From Chthoniobacterales bacterium (GTDB lineage Bacteria > Verrucomicrobiota > Verrucomicrobiia > Chthoniobacterales > Terrimicrobiaceae): 64,000 nucleotides of DNA. The position numbers were made by a program, and so were the translations under genes. Position 1 is the first letter of the stretch, and each line of letters begins with the position of its first letter. Under the pieces are notes generated by a model that searched no databases, had not been told where the DNA came from, and saw only the letters and a program-made list of their open reading frames with translations. The stretch is from NCBI GenBank assembly GCA_014879575.1, contig JACSRU010000108.1, positions 24,334-88,333 of the forward strand, in the 5' to 3' direction. Of the stretch, positions 9,670 to 18,686 are shown one piece after another.

Positions 9670-10452
9670 TTACAGGGCTTTTCGCCTGCGCGTGACAAGC
9701 GCGTGGGAGGCCATGTAGGTGACCACGCAAAATCCCAGCGTGACGAGCAACGAATACCCGAGGGAGGGAACGCCCGGGAGGGATGGGCTGCCAAGGGATT
9801 GGCGGATGGCAGCCACTCCGTAGGTCACCGGATTCATCCATCCGAGCCAGGCGATGAGGGAGCCGCCGGATGGCAACGGGAAGAGCGCGCCGGAGATCAT
9901 CCATAGGGGCATCAGGACCACGTTCATTATCGCATGAAATCCCTGGGTCGAGTCCATCGGCCATGCCACCAAAAATCCCAGACCTGTCATGCTGAAGCCA
10001 ACCAGCAGAAACGAAGCGAACAGCGGGGGCAGGAGCGGGAGCGGGAAGGAAATGCCCGCCAGGGGGGCCAGGACGCAGAAAAGAACCGCCTGGCCAATCG
10101 CGAGTGTCGTGCCCCCAAGAAATTTGCCCAACACAATCGCCCCCGGAGAAACCGGCGCCACCAACACGCCCTGCAGGAAGCCCTCCCGACGATCTTCAAT
10201 GACCGATATGGTCGAAAAAATCGCCGTGAAAAGCATGATGAGAACAAGCGTCCCTGGGAAAAAATAGGCGAGATACGAAAGTTCCTGGCTCCCCGACGGA
10301 CGGAAAGACGGACTGAATCCGGTGCCGAGCAGGATCCAGAAGACGAGTGGGGTCACCAGGGCGCCGACGATTCGATTGCGTTGACGGAGGAAACGCACGA
10401 CATCCCGGTGCCAAAGGGCTGCGGTTGGTCTCCAAAAGTATGTTCTATTCAT
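9670..10452 (-). CDS. ABC-2 type transporter permease (drug/polysaccharide exporter)
   Basis: MNRTYFWRPTAALWHRDVVRFLRQRNRIVGALVTPLVFWILLGTGF...GFLQGVLVAPVSPGAIVLGKFLGG...MNPVTYGVAAIRQ; overlaps the ATPase gene. Confidence 0.85.
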   Translation of the reverse strand: MNRTYFWRPTAALWHRDVVRFLRQRNRIVGALVTPLVFWILLGTGFSPSFRPSGSQELSYLAYFFPGTLVLIMLFTAIFSTISVIEDRREGFLQGVLVAPVSPGAIVLGKFLGGTTLAIGQAVLFCVLAPLAGISFPLPLLPPLFASFLLVGFSMTGLGFLVAWPMDSTQGFHAIMNVVLMPLWMISGALFPLPSGGSLIAWLGWMNPVTYGVAAIRQSLGSPSLPGVPSLGYSLLVTLGFCVVTYMASHALVTRRRKAL

Positions 10453-11362
10453 TGAGCTTCTTTCCTGTCTTGAAGAGAAAGACATCCTCCAGCGTGGGTT
10501 TGCCGACGGTGATCGAGGAGATCGAGGAGCCCAAATCTGCCGCGAGTCGGGCGGCAATGTCCTGTGCGCCATGCGCGGAGGCCCGCACCTCCCCTTCAAG
10601 AGCCTGCGGGGCGAGTCCGCATTTTGAATGCAGATATTTTATCACACCAACGACATCGCCGGTGGCCACGCGCAAAACCTCCGGGCCGGCTGCCGCCAGC
10701 AGATTTTCCGGAGCATCCACGCCCGCCAGCTCTCCTCCGCTCAGGATGCCCACGCGGTCGGCCTGCGCGGACTCCTCCATGAGATGGCTCGTGAAGACAA
10801 CCGTCATTCCCTGTGAGGAACGGAGGTGGCCAATGAGCGTCCAAAGATCCATCCGGGCAGCGGGATCAAGTCCGGTGGAGGGCTCGTCCAAAAGCAGAAT
10901 TTCCGGACGGGCCAGGAGGCACTTGGCAATTTCGACGCGTCGTTGCTGCCCGCCGGACAGCGTCTCGACGAGTGCGTCGAGCTTTTCCTCCAGCCGGAGT
11001 CCGGCGGCAACCTCCGCAATGCGCTGATTGAGCGGCTTCCCATGCAATCCGTAGAGAGCCCCCCCATAGCGGAGGTTCTCGCGGGCGGTTAATTTTTTGT
11101 CGAGACTGGGAGATTGGAAAACCACCCCGATCCTGGCCCGGACCAGGGCCGCCTCCCGCACCACGTCGTGCCCGCCAATACACGCCACCCCGCCATCCGG
11201 TGGCACCAACGTGGTCAGAATTCGAAAGAGCGTCGTCTTGCCACTCCCGTTCGGTCCCAACAGGGCAAAAAGTTCCCCCGTGCGAATCTCCAGATCCAAA
11301 CCCGGAAGAACCGTCTGGTCACCGAATTTTTTGATCAGCCCCCTTATGGTAACAGCCATCAT
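10445..11362 (-). CDS. ABC transporter ATP-binding protein (ABC-2 exporter class)
   Basis: MMAVTIRGLIKKFGDQTVLPGLDLEIRTGELFALLGPNGSGKTTLFRIL...LSGGQQRRVEIAKCLLARPEILLLDEPSTGLDP; Walker A/B and signature present. The upstream part of ORF 10445..11947 runs antisense through acpP and is not coding. Confidence 0.88.
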   Translation of the reverse strand: MMAVTIRGLIKKFGDQTVLPGLDLEIRTGELFALLGPNGSGKTTLFRILTTLVPPDGGVACIGGHDVVREAALVRARIGVVFQSPSLDKKLTARENLRYGGALYGLHGKPLNQRIAEVAAGLRLEEKLDALVETLSGGQQRRVEIAKCLLARPEILLLDEPSTGLDPAARMDLWTLIGHLRSSQGMTVVFTSHLMEESAQADRVGILSGGELAGVDAPENLLAAAGPEVLRVATGDVVGVIKYLHSKCGLAPQALEGEVRASAHGAQDIAARLAADLGSSISSITVGKPTLEDVFLFKTGKKLNE

Positions 11363-11590
11363 TTTAGTATCCGCGAACCCTTGCAAATCTCCCCCTCGGA
11401 CGCGAATGAAAAATTGGGCGGCCATTCCAGAGGTGGGAATTTGTTTGTTCCCGTGTTGCCGAACAAAAAAATACGCTTGACCTCTTCTGCCGATGAGTAA
11501 TTTTCGCCACCCGCACACGACGAACGAAAAATACTTGTTGCCAAAGTGCGGGCCGCTCAATACTGCATCACTCAACCAACCAATCCAGCC

Positions 11591-11836
11591 ATGTCCGAAA
11601 AAACCATTGAAGAAAAAGTCAAAGATATCATCGTCGATCAACTCGGCGTCAACCCGGAGCAGGTCACGCCCACAGCCTCGTTCATCGAAGATCTCGGAGC
11701 CGACTCGCTCGACACCGTCGAACTCGTCATGGCATTCGAAGAAGAGTTCGGCGTGGAAGTCCCGGATGAGGACGCGGAAAAGCTCCAAAGCGTCGGCGAC
11801 GTCATCAAATACATCGAGGAAAAGTCCGCAAAGTAG
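11591..11836 (+). CDS. acpP: Acyl carrier protein
   Basis: [89 protein letters not shown] phosphopantetheine site. Confidence 0.97.
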   Translation: MSEKTIEEKVKDIIVDQLGVNPEQVTPTASFIEDLGADSLDTVELVMAFEEEFGVEVPDEDAEKLQSVGDVIKYIEEKSAK

Positions 11837-11862
11837 GGCGTCCGTCCGTTTTTCCATCTTGC

Positions 11863-11892
11863 GAACACCCCGCCTTTGTGCGGGGTGTTTTC
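11863..11892 (+). terminator. Rho-independent terminator downstream of acpP
   Basis: AACACCCCGC-CTTTGT-GCGGGGTGTTTT: 10-bp GC-rich stem followed by a short T run about 27 nt after the acpP stop. Confidence 0.85.
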
Positions 11893-12118
11893 GTTCCCGC
11901 ACGTCGGCACTCCGGCCTGCCAGCGGGGCGCGAAAGTTCCTCAGCAAGCCCGATTCGGCCCGGCCTGTTTCTTAGGAAAAGAAAATCAAATCGGCAATGG
12001 ACGCGTGAATTTGTCGCCTGCTAGGTAATTGAGGCGTGAGCCCGCCGCTTCTTTCCTCTCCACTCCCGGGCTTTTTCGTGCGGGGAAATGTCGGGAGCAT
12101 CCGGAAAATTTGTTTACC

Positions 12119-12913
12119 ATGAATCCAGACATTGAAGTCCGCACCTATTTTGCCCGTCATCGCAATGCGCTTGTGGCGCGCGGGGATTTTTCCGAGTTGT
12201 TCGCCGCCTGGTATCTGCACCGCATGGACAGCGGGACATCCTTGCCGCCGGAGTGCGATCCCTTCGGGCGGGACGCCCTTGCGGCACTGACTCTGCATTG
12301 CGCGGGACGGCCCAGGAAGGAGACCTGCGCATGGACGGTGTGCCTGCAGGAGCCCCGCATGAACATCTTCGCCGCGTGCGACAATACAAGCGGCACGGTG
12401 GTGGCCAATGTCTTCACGGAAAACGTCCGGGAAATCTCCAAGGGAGCCTTTTATTCGGATGTCATTGATTCCGGGAAGCCACCCCGGAGGAGCGTGATTG
12501 ATTTCGAGGGCAACGATTTCTTCAAGGCGGTCGAACAATTTTACTCGAAGAGCGAGCAACGTTCCGCCCGATTTTTTTGGCATGGGGAGGAGGATCTGGT
12601 CATGGTTGCCGCCCAGCCGGATTGCGATTTGGAATGGCTTGAGTCCCTGGATGCCGCCGCCATCGCCACGTTGGATGCCGATGTGGAACTCGCGCTGCTC
12701 GAAAAGCGATTTTACCGTTTCGAATGTGGTTGCAACCAGGAACGCATGCTGGATTTTCTGAGGCCGATTTTCCGGAGGGAGGGCGAGGAGCTCTTTGCAG
12801 GCGAAGAAACGCTCCGAGTCCAGTGCCCGCGATGCGGCGCCCGCCATTTGATCACCCGGGAGTCCCTCGAAGCCCACGAAACGTCCAGCCGGCCTCCCTC
12901 CGCCTCCCCGTAG
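12119..12913 (+). CDS. hslO: Hsp33 family molecular chaperone (redox-regulated)
   Basis: C-terminal zinc motif CGC...CPRCG (CxC-x(n)-CxxC): FECGCNQERMLDFLRPIF..RVQCPRCGARHLITRESLEA; central region consistent with Hsp33. Confidence 0.72.
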   Translation: MNPDIEVRTYFARHRNALVARGDFSELFAAWYLHRMDSGTSLPPECDPFGRDALAALTLHCAGRPRKETCAWTVCLQEPRMNIFAACDNTSGTVVANVFTENVREISKGAFYSDVIDSGKPPRRSVIDFEGNDFFKAVEQFYSKSEQRSARFFWHGEEDLVMVAAQPDCDLEWLESLDAAAIATLDADVELALLEKRFYRFECGCNQERMLDFLRPIFRREGEELFAGEETLRVQCPRCGARHLITRESLEAHETSSRPPSASP

Positions 12914-12920
12914 ATCGGAA

Positions 12921-15089
12921 CTACAGCGAAAAGTCGCCCATATAGAGCGGGAGACGGAGGCGGGCAAAAGCGCGTCCCGCCGAGAGAATCTCTTCGCCCA
13001 GCAATTGGTAGCGTTCGGCGAAGCCGGTAAACCTCGCAAGACCCAGCGGATGGAAGGAGCTTTCCAGCAACACAAGGCGCGCTTGTTGTGTCCATGTCCG
13101 CCAGGAGGCGAGCGCATCCTGGATTTCCTTGTCGTCGAAGGTCACGGGGGATTCCAATTGAAAGCCCCTTTCGATGGCTTCCAAGCGCGCCTCGAAAAAT
13201 CTGTCCAGGGCCTTGGTTTTTTCCTGTCCGGACTGTCGGATGTCGGAAGGAAGGTCGGAGGGCAATCGGTCGAGTGTGATGACGAATCCCGCGCCCAGCC
13301 CGGCAATGGAAAGCGCGAGCGCTTTGAGTCGGCCGGGTTCTTCCGGAGGGCAAATCGGCGGTTCGAGGTGTTTCAATCGCACCTGCACCTCGTCGGGAAT
13401 GAGTGCCAGGCGGGTTTCCTCCCAAAGCGGACGGGTCTCGCGGCGCAGGATTTTTCGGCAGAGCCGCAGTGCTTCCACGAATCTGTCCCGGATTTCCCGC
13501 TGGGGAAGCGACGGCCAGATCAAGCGCTGGACCAGGGCCGCGAGCAGGAGGGCAAGAACCAGTCCGAAAAAGAACTCCACGACCGCCTGGAAGCCGACGG
13601 GGTGCTGTGCGTTCAGTCCCAGAATCCCCACCAGCATAAGCATGCCAAGTTGCATCGGGATTGTCATGCCCCGGGTCGTAAATGACAGGAAGCCCCAGAC
13701 AAACAACCAGACAAAGAGCAGCGTGTTCATGACCGCGTAACTCGAAAGCATCGGAGCCGCCGCCAGGAGCAAAAGACTGACTGCCCCAACGACGCTCACG
13801 CACAAAGGAACCAGGTGGAATGCCCGCCGATCCCCCTGCCCCCCGGGACTCGCGGCATTCATGGCGGTGAAAACCCAGGCTCCCAAGATAAACATCGTCC
13901 CACCGGGCGGGTGGAGCCAGTTGTCGATAAGGAAAGCCAGGATCACAACCACCCCGGATTTGATCCCGGTCCGAATCCAAAAAAGCGGGGGCCGCGGAGA
14001 GAGCATCGGAGCGGGATGGAACTCGCGTTGGAGCGGGTTTTTCGGCAGGGAGTCCATGAGTTCCTGCGTCTTCACGATCTGGGCCCGGATGTCGTCAAAG
14101 GCGGCGACATGAAGCCCCACGACAAGAGCCTGATCGGGGGGAAGAAGCCGGGTCACCTGTTTGTCCCGCATCTCGAGAAACCTCGCATCCAGCACCTCAA
14201 AGGCGGCGGCAACCTTCGTCCGGTGGAATGCCCGGGATGCGCCTGTTGACGAGCGGCCGGAGAGATCGCCGAGCGCGGACTCCAACGCGCGACGGAGATC
14301 CCCGAAAGCCTCCCCCGCATGGACGAGAAGCGGAGACTCCGGAGGGATCCCCTTGCGCAAGGTTCCGATGGCGCAGGCCATTTTTCCCAGGCAAACCGTC
14401 AGTTCAAAATACGTCCCCAGTCTTTGTCGGAAAAAAAAGCTCTCCCGTGCGCCAAACGTGAGCAACGTTCGCAGGCCGGTAATCCGCGCGGCAAATTCCT
14501 GTGCCCGGGAGGCGCCTCTCTGTGTTTCCCCCGGAGCGCAGATGGGGGAGGTATCCGCGAAGCAGCTTCTCAAATCGCCGAAACAAGCCCGCAGGTGTTC
14601 GTGGAATTCCAAGCGGGCATAGCGCGGCCAGAGGACGCCTTGGACAACCATCGTGACGAGGATTCCCACGCCAATTTCCTCGATTCTCGTCAACAGGAAC
14701 GTCCACGAGTTTTCCGGGTGCCTCATCCCATTGCTGGCGACCACAAGGGCGGTCATTCCGCACAACAAAAATGCGTAGGGATAACGGCTCTGGCCAAAGA
14801 GGGCCGTGCAGGTGCCGATCACCAGACCAAGCAACACAAGGAAAACCACCGGATTCTGTTCGAGGGCGCCGGTGATCAAATACCCGATCAGCCCGCCCGC
14901 AACCGTCCCGATGAGGCGAAAGACGGATTTTTCCGCAACCGCTCCCACATACTGCGCCGTCATCAGCACAAAAACCGTGAAGAGCGCCCAGCCGGGCATT
15001 TCCAACCGGGCCCACAAGGAAATGAAAACCACCGCTGTTCCCGCCAACCCAAACTTCAACCCGTAGCGGATTGCGGGGCTGTTTCCCAT
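12921..15089 (-). CDS. FUSC family / aromatic-acid exporter-like membrane protein
   Basis: Two TM blocks (SVFRLIGTVAGGLIGYLITGALEQ; WLHPPGGTMFILGAWVFTAMNAASPGGQGDRRAFHLV) separated by a large soluble domain; YccS/FusB-like layout. Confidence 0.75.
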   Translation of the reverse strand: MGNSPAIRYGLKFGLAGTAVVFISLWARLEMPGWALFTVFVLMTAQYVGAVAEKSVFRLIGTVAGGLIGYLITGALEQNPVVFLVLLGLVIGTCTALFGQSRYPYAFLLCGMTALVVASNGMRHPENSWTFLLTRIEEIGVGILVTMVVQGVLWPRYARLEFHEHLRACFGDLRSCFADTSPICAPGETQRGASRAQEFAARITGLRTLLTFGARESFFFRQRLGTYFELTVCLGKMACAIGTLRKGIPPESPLLVHAGEAFGDLRRALESALGDLSGRSSTGASRAFHRTKVAAAFEVLDARFLEMRDKQVTRLLPPDQALVVGLHVAAFDDIRAQIVKTQELMDSLPKNPLQREFHPAPMLSPRPPLFWIRTGIKSGVVVILAFLIDNWLHPPGGTMFILGAWVFTAMNAASPGGQGDRRAFHLVPLCVSVVGAVSLLLLAAAPMLSSYAVMNTLLFVWLFVWGFLSFTTRGMTIPMQLGMLMLVGILGLNAQHPVGFQAVVEFFFGLVLALLLAALVQRLIWPSLPQREIRDRFVEALRLCRKILRRETRPLWEETRLALIPDEVQVRLKHLEPPICPPEEPGRLKALALSIAGLGAGFVITLDRLPSDLPSDIRQSGQEKTKALDRFFEARLEAIERGFQLESPVTFDDKEIQDALASWRTWTQQARLVLLESSFHPLGLARFTGFAERYQLLGEEILSAGRAFARLRLPLYMGDFSL

Positions 15090-15109
15090 GATCGAAATCT
15101 CCCCCCGGG

Positions 15110-15946
15110 CTATTTCACCGCCGCCCAGGAGTCCTCGATGGTGCGGAGACGGGATTGTTTGCGGCCCAATTGTGGAACGCAGGCGATGAGCGCCTTGGTG
15201 TAGGGGTGCTGTGGGTTTTTGAGCAGGCTTTCGGTGTCGCCATATTCGACGATCTCGCCGCGGAACATGACGGCAACGCGCTCGCAGAGGCCGCGAATGA
15301 TTGCGAAGTTGTGGGTGATCAGAATGAGGGACATCCCAAATTCGCCGCGCAGCCTGCGAAGTTCGGAGAGAATCTGCGCCTGGATCGTGACGTCCAACGC
15401 GGTGGTCGGTTCGTCAGCGACAAGCAACCGGGGACGGCAGCTGAGAGCCATGGCGATCATGGCGCGTTGCTGCATGCCGCCGCTGAGTTGGTGCGGATAG
15501 TCGTGCATGCGCTTTTCCGGATCAACGATGCCGACGGCACCCAGCCACTTGATGATTTCGGCATCCACATCCGAAATATCCGGACGGTGCAGGTGGATTC
15601 CCTCGGCAATCTGGCTGCGGATCGAATAGACGGGATTCAGTGAGGTGGCGGGTTCCTGAAAAACGTAGGCAATTCCGCCACCGCGCATGAGCCGGATCTG
15701 GCGGGGCGTCATCTTCAGGACATCGCGGCCCAGGAAGAGAATTTTTCCGCTGACGTATTCCGCAGGCGGCGTCGGGATCAGCCGGGTAAGCGAGAGGGCG
15801 GTGACGCTTTTCCCACTGCCGCTCTCGCCGACAATGGCGAGCGAGTCGCCCTCCTTCATGGAAAGTGACACTTTCTTCACGGCATCAACCGTGCCGTTTT
15901 CCGTTCGAAATCGGATCGAGAGATTGTGAAGTTCCAGAAGGTTCAT
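15110..15946 (-). CDS. Oligopeptide/dipeptide ABC transporter ATP-binding protein (OppD/DppD-like)
   Basis: [47 protein letters not shown]...[44 protein letters not shown]. Confidence 0.88.
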   Translation of the reverse strand: MNLLELHNLSIRFRTENGTVDAVKKVSLSMKEGDSLAIVGESGSGKSVTALSLTRLIPTPPAEYVSGKILFLGRDVLKMTPRQIRLMRGGGIAYVFQEPATSLNPVYSIRSQIAEGIHLHRPDISDVDAEIIKWLGAVGIVDPEKRMHDYPHQLSGGMQQRAMIAMALSCRPRLLVADEPTTALDVTIQAQILSELRRLRGEFGMSLILITHNFAIIRGLCERVAVMFRGEIVEYGDTESLLKNPQHPYTKALIACVPQLGRKQSRLRTIEDSWAAVK

Positions 15947-15954
15947 GGGAGGCT

Positions 15955-16845
15955 TTAACGGGTGGTGGCGGCGCGCCGGAGGGCGTCGCCGGCCAGGTAG
16001 AAGGCCAGCGAGGCGGTGAAAATTGCCAGACCCGGAAAAACAATCAGCCACCACGCGTCCAGGAAGTAGGTTTTGCCATCCGCAATGATGTTTCCCCAGG
16101 TCGCCTGCGGCGGCGGCACACCAAAACTGAGAAAGCTCAGCCCGGACTCCACCAGGATCGCATCGGGGATGCTGATCACGGCGGTGACAAAGATCGGCGC
16201 AAAGGCATTTGGAAGAATGTGACGAAAAATGATCCGCAGGCGGCTCTGCCCGAGCGCCCTTGCGGCGCGCACATACTCGCTCTCGCGCAGGGTGAGAAAT
16301 TCCGCGCGCACAAGCCGGGCGGTGCCGGTCCATCCGACCAGTCCGATGACCGTGATGATGATCCAGATGTTTGGGCCAATGATGGCAATGGCTGTCAGGA
16401 TCAGAAAGAAGGACGGAAAACAAAGCAGGGCATCAACGACGCGCATCGCGACATTGTCCACCCACCCGCCAATATAGCCGGAAACCGCACCAATGAAAAT
16501 CCCGATCCCCAGAGAAACGGCCATCGCGACAAATCCGACCGTCAGGGAAATTGTCGAGCCGGCAATCATCCGGGAAAAGACATCCCTCCCGAGATTATCG
16601 GTCCCGAGCCAGTTCACGGAGTTGGGCGGCAGGAGTTTGCGTTCCAAAAACGTGGCGTTCGGATCCAAGGGCATCGGGAGATGCCACCACGAACAGACGC
16701 CCCCCACGATGGCCACCGCGAAAAACAAAAGGATCCCGCCCGTGGCACAGATCGCCAGCCGATCCCGGAAATACCTGCGCGCGACCCGCCGGAAGGGACT
16801 GTCCGACGGGACCGGTTGCGGGATGGCGTCAACGGTGGTTGTCAC
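15955..16845 (-). CDS. Oligopeptide/dipeptide ABC transporter permease (OppC/DppC-like)
   Basis: RRVARRYFRDRLAICATGGILLFFAVAIV...LGTDNLGRDVFSRMIAGSTISLTVGFVAM...ILVESGLSFLSFGVPPPQATWGNIIADG. Confidence 0.88.
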   Translation of the reverse strand: MTTTVDAIPQPVPSDSPFRRVARRYFRDRLAICATGGILLFFAVAIVGGVCSWWHLPMPLDPNATFLERKLLPPNSVNWLGTDNLGRDVFSRMIAGSTISLTVGFVAMAVSLGIGIFIGAVSGYIGGWVDNVAMRVVDALLCFPSFFLILTAIAIIGPNIWIIITVIGLVGWTGTARLVRAEFLTLRESEYVRAARALGQSRLRIIFRHILPNAFAPIFVTAVISIPDAILVESGLSFLSFGVPPPQATWGNIIADGKTYFLDAWWLIVFPGLAIFTASLAFYLAGDALRRAATTR

Positions 16846-16930
16846 GATGGTTTCTGGAACGACGGGCGAGAATGGCGAAGCCCGGCGAGGTTGTCACGCC
16901 TGTTGAACGGGGCGCGGAATTTCCGCGCGG

Positions 16931-17668
16931 CTAGCCGCCCGTTGCCTTCGCATACAACTCTTCGACGAACGGCCAGTTCACGACCTTCCACCATGCGGTC
17001 ACGTATTCGGGGCGGCGGTTTTGATACTTCAGGTAATAGGCGTGTTCCCAGACATCGAGACCGAGCAGCGCCTTCTGGCCCTCCAGCAGGGGCGGATCCT
17101 GGTTCGGTGTGGAGAGGATCGCCAACTTGCCGTCTTTGAGAACCAGCCAAGCCCAGCCGCTGCCGAAACGTTTCAGAGCCGCTTCGTTGAATTGTTTTTG
17201 AAATTCCGCAAACGAGCCGAATGTTTTCTCAATCGCCGCCGCCAGTGGCCCGGCGGGCTCCCCGCCGCCCTTGGGCGACATCATCAGCCAGAAAAGCGTG
17301 TGGTTGACATGGCCGCCCACATTGTCCCGCAAACCTTTGCGGATCGCCTCGGGTGCCTTGTCGAGTTGGAGGAGCAATTCCTCGGGAGAGAGCTTGGAGA
17401 GTTCCGGATGGTCGGCCAGAAGTTTGTTCGCATTGGTGATGTAGGCCTGGTGATGCTTGTCATGATGCAGCCGCATGGTTTCCGCATCAATTGTGGGCTC
17501 CAATGCCTCATAGGGGTAGGGCAAAGGCGGGAGTTTGTAGGGGCCGGAGGGCCCCGCAGGAGCCGGAGCGGCTGACTGGGCCATCAGGCGGTCGCTGAAA
17601 AATGCGGTGACAGCCGAGGCAAGGCTGAGACGGAAGATGCTGCGGCGGGTATATTTCTGTGTATTCAT
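16931..17668 (-). CDS. Superoxide dismutase (Fe/Mn family) with predicted Tat signal peptide
   Basis: [37 protein letters not shown]... then [38 protein letters not shown]...[33 protein letters not shown] metal ligands present. Confidence 0.9.
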   Translation of the reverse strand: MNTQKYTRRSIFRLSLASAVTAFFSDRLMAQSAAPAPAGPSGPYKLPPLPYPYEALEPTIDAETMRLHHDKHHQAYITNANKLLADHPELSKLSPEELLLQLDKAPEAIRKGLRDNVGGHVNHTLFWLMMSPKGGGEPAGPLAAAIEKTFGSFAEFQKQFNEAALKRFGSGWAWLVLKDGKLAILSTPNQDPPLLEGQKALLGLDVWEHAYYLKYQNRRPEYVTAWWKVVNWPFVEELYAKATGG

Positions 17669-17729
17669 AACAAGAAGGCAAAATACCCAGCGCGACGCCC
17701 GGCGCAAGTGCTGTCCAGAAATTTGGGGG

Positions 17730-18686
17730 TCAAGGTATCTCGGTCAGTGCCTTGACATGCGAGACGGCCGCCGAGGCCAAACCCTCGGGGCTGTAACCGC
17801 CCTCCAGCACGGAAACAATACGGCCCCGGCACCACTTCTGCGCGGTCGAGACGCACCGGCGCGTCATTTCGGCAAACGTTTCATCCGTCCACCGCAAATC
17901 CCCCACCGGGTCATTTTCCCGGGCATCAAAGCCTGCGGAAATCAGCAAAAACTCCGGCTGGAAAGCGTCCAGTGTCGGGGTGACCTGCTCATCCCACACG
18001 CGCAGTGCCTCCGGGCCGCCGGAATTTTTCGGCAGCGGAAGGTGGAGCGTCGTGCCCTCGCCGGCGCCGCGTCCCCGTTCCTCCGCGATGCCGGTGAACG
18101 GATAAATCCCCGCCTCGTGGAGCGAAATGTAAAGGACCTGCGGATCTTCCCGGAAAATTTCCTCGGTTCCATTGCCATGATGCACGTCCCAATCCACGAT
18201 GGCCACCCGCCCGAGATGGTGCCGGAGCAGGAGATGGCGCGCGGCAATCGCCACATGATTGAAAATGCAAAACCCCATGCCGCGTTCAGCGGTCGCATGG
18301 TGACCGGGCGGGCGAACCGCGCAAAATACTGCGGCCAACTCGCCGCGCATCACAAAATCCACGGCCTGGAGCACCGCTCCACTGGCCTCAAGAGCCACGT
18401 CGTAACTCTCCGGACAAATCACGGTGTCGCCCGTGCGCAGTTGATCGGCAAAATTTTCGACATCCTGACGAACGATATCCAGATACCACGGCGCGTGCGC
18501 CAGGAGGATGTCCTCCGGTGTGGCCTTGCGTCCGGGGACCTTCACAAAGGTATCCGGCAGATCCTCCAGGGCGGCGGAGAGGGCGCGGTAACGTGCGGGG
18601 GATTCCGGATGCCAGGGGCCGGTGTCGTGACGCTCGTAACAGGCGTCAAAATGGATGCCCACCCGACGCGGTTTCCTCCGGCTCAT
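17730..18686 (-). CDS. Histone deacetylase superfamily protein (AcuC/acetylpolyamine amidohydrolase-like)
   Basis: [53 protein letters not shown]...[24 protein letters not shown]...[22 protein letters not shown]. Confidence 0.9.
   Translation of the reverse strand: MSRRKPRRVGIHFDACYERHDTGPWHPESPARYRALSAALEDLPDTFVKVPGRKATPEDILLAHAPWYLDIVRQDVENFADQLRTGDTVICPESYDVALEASGAVLQAVDFVMRGELAAVFCAVRPPGHHATAERGMGFCIFNHVAIAARHLLLRHHLGRVAIVDWDVHHGNGTEEIFREDPQVLYISLHEAGIYPFTGIAEERGRGAGEGTTLHLPLPKNSGGPEALRVWDEQVTPTLDAFQPEFLLISAGFDARENDPVGDLRWTDETFAEMTRRCVSTAQKWCRGRIVSVLEGGYSPEGLASAAVSHVKALTEIP

Noticed and set aside
9272-9964. 230-aa minus ORF across the tRNA-Gly
   Set aside because: Overlaps the tRNA and the ABC permease; no protein-like features.
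11441-11590. Possible sigma-70 promoter upstream of acpP (TTGACC...TAATTT)
   Set aside because: Spacer is short (~15 nt) and the match is weak; not reportable without TSS data.
11493-11975. 160-aa Ser/Lys/Arg-rich plus ORF over acpP
   Set aside because: Alternative frame of acpP; low-complexity artefact.
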